From Altererythrobacter sp. C41 (GTDB taxonomy: Bacteria > Pseudomonadota > Alphaproteobacteria > Sphingomonadales > Sphingomonadaceae): DNA of 64,000 bases. The notes under the pieces were generated by a model. The model was not told the origin of the DNA. It was given only the letters and a program-made list of their open reading frames with translations, and searched no databases. The stretch is taken from assembly GCF_016803135.1 (NCBI RefSeq), contig NZ_JAEVFE010000002.1:434001-498000 (forward strand), in the 5' to 3' direction. How positions within the stretch are numbered: the first letter of the stretch is position 1; each line of letters opens with the position of its first letter. A program made the position numbers and the translations under genes. This document shows positions 57,804-64,000 of this stretch, in pieces.

Positions 57804-57893
57804 GTTGTCCTACATCACGCTGCAGAAGAACCGACCGCCAGCTCCGGAGTGGAAAGGGCTCCCGCGGCAGAGTCGGACAAAGGGGAGAAGGCC

Positions 57894-60575
57894 ATGAGGA
57901 AGTCCGTAGCATGGGTGCTTGGTGTTTCGACGTTCGCGCTGAGCGGCGGCGCCGCTCTGGCGCAGGAGGCCGACCCCGCGCCGCCTGAGGGCACGACCGG
58001 CGAGCCGATCGTGGTCACCGGCATCAGGGCCTCGCTCGCCGATGCGGTCGCCACCAAGCGCAACGCCGGCGCCATCGTCGATGCGATCGCCGCCGAGGAC
58101 ATCGGCAAGTTCCCCGATCGCAACGTCGCCGAATCGCTCCAGCGCGTCCCCGGCGTGGTGACCAACCGCGAATACGGCGAGGGCGAGCGCGTCTCCCTGC
58201 GCGGCCTCGCGCCCAACCAGACGCGCACGCTGGTCAACGGCCACGCGGTGGCCACTGCCGACTGGTTCATCCTCGATCAGCAGACGGCCACCCGCAACTT
58301 CAACTATCTGGTGCTGCCCTCGGACGTCGTCGGCGAGGTACAGGTGTTCAAGAGCCCGACTGCCGACATCGAGGAAGGCGGCATCGGCGGCACGATCAAC
58401 GTGCTGACGCGCAAGCCGCTCGACCTCGATCCCTTCGTCGCCGCGCTCTCGGTCGAGGGCGCCTATACCGAGAAGGCCGATTCGCTCGATCCGCAGATCT
58501 CGGGCGTGGTGAGCTGGTCGAACGAGGCGGGGACGTTCGGCATCCTCGCCGCCGGTGTCTTCCAGCAGCGCGATGTGCGCCGCGACGGCGTCGAGGTGCT
58601 CGGCTACGACCCCGGGCTCGATCCGACCGGACAGGGCCGTCAGGTGCCGGTGCTGATCGGCTCGGCGCTGTTCCTCCAGAAGCGCGAGCGCCTCGGCGGC
58701 AATCTCGAGATCCAGTTCCGCCCGAGCGACAATCTGGAGTTCGGCATCAGCGGGCTGTGGACGCGCTTCAACGCCAACAACACCAACTACAACTTCCTTG
58801 CCTGGCCCTCGCGCTCGGGTCTCGGGGGCGGGACCACCGAACTGACCGACGAGACCGTGATCGGCGACACCATCGTCGCGGGCACGATCCGTAACGTCGG
58901 AGAAGCTGGCGGTTTCGGGCAGGTCTACGACATCATCGATCGCGAGGCCTATGCCGAATCGCGCTATATCGCGGGCAATTTCTCCTACGAGACCGACGGC
59001 GGCCTCACGCTCAGCGGGCAGCTCGGCTATACCGACGCCGACGGCGACACCGTGCGCCAGCCGTTCGTGGAATTCCTCGGTTCGAGCGATTTCAGCTACG
59101 ACCTGACCGGCGACGCGCCGACCGTATCGTTCGACAGCGTCGACCCGACCAACCCGGACGACTTCGCCTTCGAATTCGCCTCGAACCACTCGATCGGCAA
59201 CGACGACAGCGAGTTCTTCGCCTACTTCGATGCCGAACAGGAGGTCGCGCTCGGGGTGCTCGAGGCGATCAAGGTCGGCGTCAAGTACACCGACCACAGC
59301 CGCAAGACCGATTTCCAGGCGACCACATTCGGCGACTTCTTCGTGCCGTTCCGCGACACCGGCTGCAACGGCGGCGTGTGCACCGCGGCCTCGTTCGGCG
59401 GCGGGCTGACCCCCGACGACTATCTCGACAATATCGCGATCTCGGGCACGCTGACCGACTACTTCCTGCCCGATCCCGCGCGCATTCGCGACCTGATCGG
59501 CAGCTTCCCGGCCTCCACCGACCGGATCCCGCTCTACTCGGACATCTTCTCGGTCGATGAGAAGACCTACGGCGGCTACGTCATGGGGCGCCTCGCCGGC
59601 GAAGGGTGGCGCGGCAATCTCGGGGTGCGCGTGGTGCGCACCGATCAGGTTTCGCGCGGCTACGTTCAGGGCGCCGAGGGGCCGGGTCAGGTCTCGAATG
59701 CGTTCGGCGACTTCCTCCCGGTGACCGAGGAGCGCAGCTACACCGACATCCTGCCGAGCCTGAACGTCACATTCGATCTGACCGACGATCTGGTGCTGCG
59801 CGCGGCGGCGGCGCGGACAATTACCCGGCCCGACTACACCGATATCGCTCCGCGCGTGGCGCTCAATCCGGGCGCGCTGACGGGCTCTGGGGGTAATGCC
59901 GACGTTCAACCTTACCGGGCGAACCAGTTCGACCTGTCGCTCGAATACTACGCGCCGAATAACGCGCTGTTCGCGATCGCGCTCTACTACAAGGACGTGC
60001 AGAACTTCGTCACCGACCGCATCGTCAACGAAGTCTTCTCGATCGAAACCAGCGCGCCCGATCTGACCCGCTGCATATCGACGCCGGGCTCGACCAATCC
60101 CGATCTCTACGATTGCGAGTTCGCGATCAACCGGCGCACCAATGGCGGCACCGCGCAGGTGAAGGGGGTCGAGCTGATCGCGCAGACCCCGCTGTTCGGT
60201 AACTTCGGCATCAACGCCAACTACAGCTTCTCCGATGCCGAGACAGACAGCGGCGATCCGATCCCCGGCAATTCGAAGCACGCGTTCCAGGTCGGGGGCT
60301 ATTACGAAGACGAACGGTTGAGCGCGCGGCTGACCTACAACTGGCGCGACGACTTCTTCATCACCTTCGACCGCGCCTCGCCGCTCAACCAGAAAGGCTT
60401 CGGATCGCTCGACGCCTCGCTCGATTTCAGGCTGATCGATCAGGTGAGCTTGACCTTCGATGCGGTGAACCTCACCAACGAGAAAATCGTTCAGTTCGCG
60501 GGCGAATCCTTCCGCCCGCGCGCGATCTACGACAACGGCCGCTACTTCTTCTTCGGCGCCCGTTTCGAGTATTGA
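57894..60575 (+). CDS. TonB-dependent receptor for chito-oligosaccharides (Xanth-Caul type)
   Basis: 893 residues. Signal peptide ending A-L-A-Q, then I-V-V-T-G-I-R-A-S-L and D-I-G-K-F-P-D-R-N-V-A-E-S-L-Q-R-V-P-G-V, the hallmark plug of the TonB-Xanth-Caul family, which is expanded in glycan-degrading bacteria. The C-terminus is R-F-E-Y, a barrel end. The ligand is inferred from the GlcNAc operon. The ATG at 57894 has AGGGGAGAAG upstream. First gene of the rightward operon. Confidence 0.9.
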   Translation: MRKSVAWVLGVSTFALSGGAALAQEADPAPPEGTTGEPIVVTGIRASLADAVATKRNAGAIVDAIAAEDIGKFPDRNVAESLQRVPGVVTNREYGEGERVSLRGLAPNQTRTLVNGHAVATADWFILDQQTATRNFNYLVLPSDVVGEVQVFKSPTADIEEGGIGGTINVLTRKPLDLDPFVAALSVEGAYTEKADSLDPQISGVVSWSNEAGTFGILAAGVFQQRDVRRDGVEVLGYDPGLDPTGQGRQVPVLIGSALFLQKRERLGGNLEIQFRPSDNLEFGISGLWTRFNANNTNYNFLAWPSRSGLGGGTTELTDETVIGDTIVAGTIRNVGEAGGFGQVYDIIDREAYAESRYIAGNFSYETDGGLTLSGQLGYTDADGDTVRQPFVEFLGSSDFSYDLTGDAPTVSFDSVDPTNPDDFAFEFASNHSIGNDDSEFFAYFDAEQEVALGVLEAIKVGVKYTDHSRKTDFQATTFGDFFVPFRDTGCNGGVCTAASFGGGLTPDDYLDNIAISGTLTDYFLPDPARIRDLIGSFPASTDRIPLYSDIFSVDEKTYGGYVMGRLAGEGWRGNLGVRVVRTDQVSRGYVQGAEGPGQVSNAFGDFLPVTEERSYTDILPSLNVTFDLTDDLVLRAAAARTITRPDYTDIAPRVALNPGALTGSGGNADVQPYRANQFDLSLEYYAPNNALFAIALYYKDVQNFVTDRIVNEVFSIETSAPDLTRCISTPGSTNPDLYDCEFAINRRTNGGTAQVKGVELIAQTPLFGNFGINANYSFSDAETDSGDPIPGNSKHAFQVGGYYEDERLSARLTYNWRDDFFITFDRASPLNQKGFGSLDASLDFRLIDQVSLTFDAVNLTNEKIVQFAGESFRPRAIYDNGRYFFFGARFEY

Positions 60576-60633
60576 CGGGCAGGATTTCCCGCGGCTCGCA
60601 CGGGTTCGCGGGAATCTACCGGGGTCGAGGACG

Positions 60634-63198
60634 ATGGAGGCAGGTGTGGCGCGTGGCGGGTCGGCGGCCCAGTTCGTGAGGCTGCGGGTCCATGCACCGG
60701 CGAAGGGCTGGCTGCTGCCGCTGGAGGCGACGCCCGACCCGGCCTTTGCCGGCGGCGCGCTCGGCCCGGGGGTAACGCTCGAACTGCTCGACGATCTGAT
60801 CCGCGCCCCCTGCGCCGGCGAAGTGGCGGCGGTCGCGGGGGAGCGCCATGCGGTCACGCTCGATTGCGGCAACGGGGCGCAGATCCTGATCCATTGCGGG
60901 ATCGACACCGTCTCCCTGAAGGGCGAGCCGTTCGAGCCGCTGGTCGCCGTGGGCGACCGGGTGGAGACGGGCGATCCTCTGTTGCGGGTCGATCTGGAGG
61001 CCCTGATCGCCGCCGGGAAGAGTGCCGCTACGCCCATCGTGCTGGTCGAGACGGGCGGGTGCTCGCTCAGCCTGCGCTCGGATCCCGACGGCCTGGTCGA
61101 ACCCGGGGCCGAGCTGTTCGAGCTTCACCGCGAGGGAGCCGGCAGCGCGAACGGCGATCCGCCGGTCGAGAACGGGCCCGTGGCGAGGCGCGAGGTGATC
61201 CTGCCGCTCCCGCACGGCCTCCACGCGCGGCCCTGCGCGGCGATCGCCGGGGAGGCGCGTCGCTGGCGCGCCACGGTCACGCTCCGGATCGACGGGCGCA
61301 GCGCGGCCGCGGCAAGCACCGTGGGTCTGATGAAGCTCGGCGCGACTCTGGGCGCGCGGGTCGAGATCGAGGCGCGCGGCGAGCAAGCCGAAGCCGCGGC
61401 CGAGGCCATTGCCGCGCTGATCGAACGCGGGGCGGGGGACGAGATCGCCGAACCACGCGCGGCTTCGCAAGCGCCGCGGCAACCCGTCGTCCTGCGCCGC
61501 ACCGATCCTGACGGACCCGCCGAACCGGGCCTGCTGTCCGGCGTTGCCGCCGCTCCGGGCAAGGCGATCGGCCCGGCCTACTACGTCCATCGCTCGCGCA
61601 TCGAAGTCACCGGCAATGCCGAGAGTCCGCCGGCCGAGAAGGCGCGGCTTCGCGATGCCCTATCTGTGCTTCGCGGCCGGCTCGCCGACGAGGACGAGGG
61701 CGCTGGTGCGGCCATCGCCGCAGCGCAACTTGCGATCCTCGAAGACGAGGAGCTGGTTGCCGCCGCGGAGGCGCGGATCGACGCCGGGGCGAGCGCCGCC
61801 GGTGCTTGGCAGACCGTCATGCGGCGCGAAGCCGACGCGCTCCGCGCCCTGTCCGACGCGCGCCTTGCCGAGCGTGCCGACGATCTCCTCGACCTCGAAC
61901 AGCGCGTGCTGCGGATCATGCTCGGCAAGGACGGCGAGGCCGCCGCGCCGGCCGGCGCGGTGGTGATCGCGAGCGACCTCTATCCGTCCGATCTCAAGCC
62001 GCTCAAGGCCGCCGGCGTGGCCGGGATCGCCACGCTCGCCGGCGGGCCGACTTCGCACCTGGCGATCCTTGCGGCATCGGCCGGCATTCCGATGGCGGTC
62101 GCGTTCGGCGAACCGCTGTGCGGGGTCGAGGAAGGCGAACTCGTCTATCTCGATGGCGACGCGGGAACGCTGCGTCATGCCATGGCGGAAGGGGCAGCCG
62201 AGGAGCTGCGGGAGCATCTGGCACGACGCGAGGCGAGCTACCGCGCGGCGCTGGCGACGGCGCAGCGCGAAGCCCGGCTTGCCAGCGGCGAGCGGATAGA
62301 GGTCCTGGCCAATATCGGCAGCGTTGCCGATGCGGAGGAGGCCGTTCGGCTGGGCGCCGAAGGCTCCGGCCTCGTGCGCACCGAATTCCTGTTCCTCGAC
62401 CGCACCGAGCCTCCCGGCGAGGCGGAGCAGGCTGAAGTCTACGCCGCGATCATCGAGCGCTTCGGCGACCGGCCGGTCATCATCCGCACGCTCGACATCG
62501 GGGCCGACAAGCCCGCGCCCTACCTGCCGCTCGCGAAGGAAGACAACCCGGCGCTCGGCGTGCGCGGAATACGCGTGGGGCTGCGCTATCCCGAGCTGCT
62601 CGCCGGGCAGATACGCGCGATCCTGCGCGCGTCGGGCGGGCGCACCGCGCACATCATGGCGCCGATGGTGTCCTCGGCCGGCGAGTTCGCGCGGTTGCGC
62701 GCCATGCTCGATCGCGTTCTCGCGGAGACCGGGCATGCGGCGCCGGTCAGGCTGGGGGCTATGGTCGAAACGCCGGCCTCGGCGCTCATCGCCGGCACGC
62801 TCGCGCGGGAGGCCGACTTCCTGTCGGTCGGCACCAACGACCTCACGCAATATACGCTCGCGGCGGACCGCACCAATTCCGACCTCGCGCGCGATCTCGA
62901 CGCGCTGCATCCCGCCGTGACTCGTCTCGTCGGGCTCGCGGCCGAGGGCTGCCGGGCGCACGGCCGCATGCTCGGCATCTGCGGCGGCGCTGCCGGCGAC
63001 CCGCTGGCGGCGGCGGTGCTCGTCGGCCTCGGCGCGCGCGAGCTGTCGGTCAGCGCCGCGCGCGTGCCCGAAATCAAGCAGTGGCTCGCGGCACTTACGC
63101 TCGACCAGTGTCATGCCGCTGCCGAGGCAGCGCTGGTCGCCGCCTCGGCGGAAGAGGCGCGCGGCGAGCTTGGCCGGCTGTTGAAGGGGGCGGCATGA
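60634..63198 (+). CDS. PTS EIIA(Glc-type)-HPr-EI fusion
   Basis: 854 residues carrying the whole soluble phosphorelay. EIIA is about 1-165 with active His87 in I-L-I-H-C-G-I-D-T-V. HPr is about 185-265 with His197 in H-G-L-H-A-R-P. Enzyme I is from about 300 with His475 in G-G-P-T-S-H-L-A-I-L-A and the Cys loop G-I-C-G-G-A-A-G-D. It passes phosphate from PEP to the EIIBC next door and so to GlcNAc during import. This dedicated fusion is typical of GlcNAc systems in Caulobacter and Xanthomonas. The stop overlaps the next ATG. Confidence 0.95.
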   Translation: MEAGVARGGSAAQFVRLRVHAPAKGWLLPLEATPDPAFAGGALGPGVTLELLDDLIRAPCAGEVAAVAGERHAVTLDCGNGAQILIHCGIDTVSLKGEPFEPLVAVGDRVETGDPLLRVDLEALIAAGKSAATPIVLVETGGCSLSLRSDPDGLVEPGAELFELHREGAGSANGDPPVENGPVARREVILPLPHGLHARPCAAIAGEARRWRATVTLRIDGRSAAAASTVGLMKLGATLGARVEIEARGEQAEAAAEAIAALIERGAGDEIAEPRAASQAPRQPVVLRRTDPDGPAEPGLLSGVAAAPGKAIGPAYYVHRSRIEVTGNAESPPAEKARLRDALSVLRGRLADEDEGAGAAIAAAQLAILEDEELVAAAEARIDAGASAAGAWQTVMRREADALRALSDARLAERADDLLDLEQRVLRIMLGKDGEAAAPAGAVVIASDLYPSDLKPLKAAGVAGIATLAGGPTSHLAILAASAGIPMAVAFGEPLCGVEEGELVYLDGDAGTLRHAMAEGAAEELREHLARREASYRAALATAQREARLASGERIEVLANIGSVADAEEAVRLGAEGSGLVRTEFLFLDRTEPPGEAEQAEVYAAIIERFGDRPVIIRTLDIGADKPAPYLPLAKEDNPALGVRGIRVGLRYPELLAGQIRAILRASGGRTAHIMAPMVSSAGEFARLRAMLDRVLAETGHAAPVRLGAMVETPASALIAGTLAREADFLSVGTNDLTQYTLAADRTNSDLARDLDALHPAVTRLVGLAAEGCRAHGRMLGICGGAAGDPLAAAVLVGLGARELSVSAARVPEIKQWLAALTLDQCHAAAEAALVAASAEEARGELGRLLKGAA

Positions 63199-64000
63199 GG
63201 CGGCTGTTCGCAGGCATCCAGCAGCTAGGGCGGTCGCTGATGCTGCCGATCGCGGTGCTGCCCATCGCCGGGCTGCTGCTGCGCCTCGGCCAGCCCGACT
63301 TGCTCGACATCGGCTTCATTTCCGCCGCCGGGGAGGCGATCTTCGCGCATCTGGGGATCATCTTCGCAGTTGGCGTCGCGATCGGTTTCGCGCGCGACAA
63401 CCACGGCGCCGCGGGGCTTGCCGGGCTGGTCGCCTTCCTCGTCGCCACCAACAGCGCGAAGATGCTGATCGACCTGCCGCCAGGGACGCTCGACGGAGGA
63501 ACGGCCGAGGAGGTCGCCCGCGCCCTCGCCGATTACCGCGACGCGGCCATGGCCAAGCTCGGCGTCCCCATCGGGATCCTGTGCGGCATCCTCTCGGGCG
63601 TGCTGTTCAACCGCTATGCCGACATCCGCCTGCCCGAATTCCTCGCCTTCTTCGGCGGCCGCCGCTTCGTTCCCATCGTCAGCGGCGCGGCCGGTCTCGC
63701 GCTCGGCTTCCTGTTCGGCGAATTCTGGCAGGAAACCGAAAGCGCGATGGACCATGCCAGCCGCGCGATCGTCGGCGCGGGCGAGATCGGCCTGTTCCTC
63801 TACGGTGCGCTCAACCGGCTGCTGATCGTCACCGGGCTGCACCACATCCTCAACAACGTCGCCTGGTTCGTGATCGGCGATTTCGAAGGCACGACCGGCG
63901 ATCTCAGGCGGTTCTTCGCCGGCGATCCCACTGCCGGCGGCTTCATGGCCGGGTTCTTCCCGGTGATGATGTTCGGCATGCCCGCCGCCTGCCTCGCGAT
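63195..64000 (+). CDS. PTS N-acetylglucosamine permease EIIC(B), cut by window end
   Basis: 268 residues visible. The ATG at 63195 overlaps the fusion gene's stop (ATGA). The start L-G-R-S-L-M-L-P-I-A-V-L-P-I-A-G-L-L-L-R-L-G and the motif G-L-H-H-I-L-N-N-V-A-W-F belong to the glucose/GlcNAc EIIC family, with G-I-I-F-A-V-G-V-A-I-G-F-A typical of NagE. It would move GlcNAc through the inner membrane and deliver it as GlcNAc-6-P. The C-terminal part with any EIIB domain is outside the window. Confidence 0.92.
   Translation, partial: MRRLFAGIQQLGRSLMLPIAVLPIAGLLLRLGQPDLLDIGFISAAGEAIFAHLGIIFAVGVAIGFARDNHGAAGLAGLVAFLVATNSAKMLIDLPPGTLDGGTAEEVARALADYRDAAMAKLGVPIGILCGILSGVLFNRYADIRLPEFLAFFGGRRFVPIVSGAAGLALGFLFGEFWQETESAMDHASRAIVGAGEIGLFLYGALNRLLIVTGLHHILNNVAWFVIGDFEGTTGDLRRFFAGDPTAGGFMAGFFPVMMFGMPAACLA

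Noticed and set aside
57810-61037. 1075-aa minus-strand open frame across the TonB receptor and PTS fusion
   Set aside because: Antisense shadow of two clear plus-strand genes, with a repetitive Arg/Glu/Val composition and no recognisable fold.

Overview
The window is a GC-rich alphaproteobacterial chromosome segment. The general-stress cassette (NepR, EcfG, PhyR, FATGUY-like response regulator), the PHA synthase with a phasin, the hemoglobin/heme-type TonB receptor beside a DUF6607 protein, and short dispersed inverted repeats together suggest Sphingomonadales, possibly near Erythrobacteraceae. The species cannot be named from the sequence alone.

Layout. 1-4.3 kb: iron/heme uptake, with a DUF6607 protein and a TonB-dependent receptor facing two small unknown genes, with Fur-like boxes between them. 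4.3-11.1 kb: housekeeping genes (LOG-family protein, thiD, DUF1272, glmM, an SLC1 symporter, sodB, an AI-2E-type transporter). 11.2-15.6 kb: a complete general stress response locus. It has nepR-ecfG, a CHASE/HWE histidine kinase, phyR and a single-domain response regulator. Three perfect EcfG promoters are readable, and there is a candidate stress-induced small RNA with a C-rich loop. 15.6-27.7 kb: acyltransferase-like protein, fatty acid desaturase, lipoprotein, lptF-lptG, clpS, phasin, phaC, an aminotransferase, a winged-helix protein, a crotonase and a thioesterase. 27.8-28.0 kb: tRNA-Cys and tRNA-Thr(CGT).

28.0-52.0 kb: a mobile element integrated in the 3' half of tRNA-Thr. It is bounded by 46-bp imperfect direct repeats whose starts lie exactly 24,000 bp apart. 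The order is: left-end cargo (a 44-aa ORF behind a three-way-junction RNA, an NYN nuclease-like protein, a ClpP-like protease); a leftward virion operon (tailspike, a 32-aa membrane peptide, ejection-type proteins, a 1312-aa protein with an N-terminal nuclease-like domain, and a DUF5681 protein); a middle region with a SRAP peptidase and a secreted nuclease; a repressor with a two-operator switch and an early operon; and a leftward operon with integrase, AlpA-like protein, winged-helix protein and a replication-initiator-like protein whose own gene carries three palindromic iteron-like repeats. No capsid, portal or large terminase gene is recognisable. The element is therefore either a decayed podovirus-like prophage or a satellite that brings its own adsorption and ejection proteins.

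52.0-64.0 kb: a chitin/GlcNAc catabolic locus. GntR regulator, SIS-type deaminase, NagA and a GH20 hexosaminidase run left. A TonB receptor, an EIIA-HPr-EI fusion and a PTS EIIC (cut by the window end) run right from a shared 226-bp control region. Together they import chito-oligosaccharides, phosphorylate GlcNAc, and deacetylate and deaminate GlcNAc-6-P.
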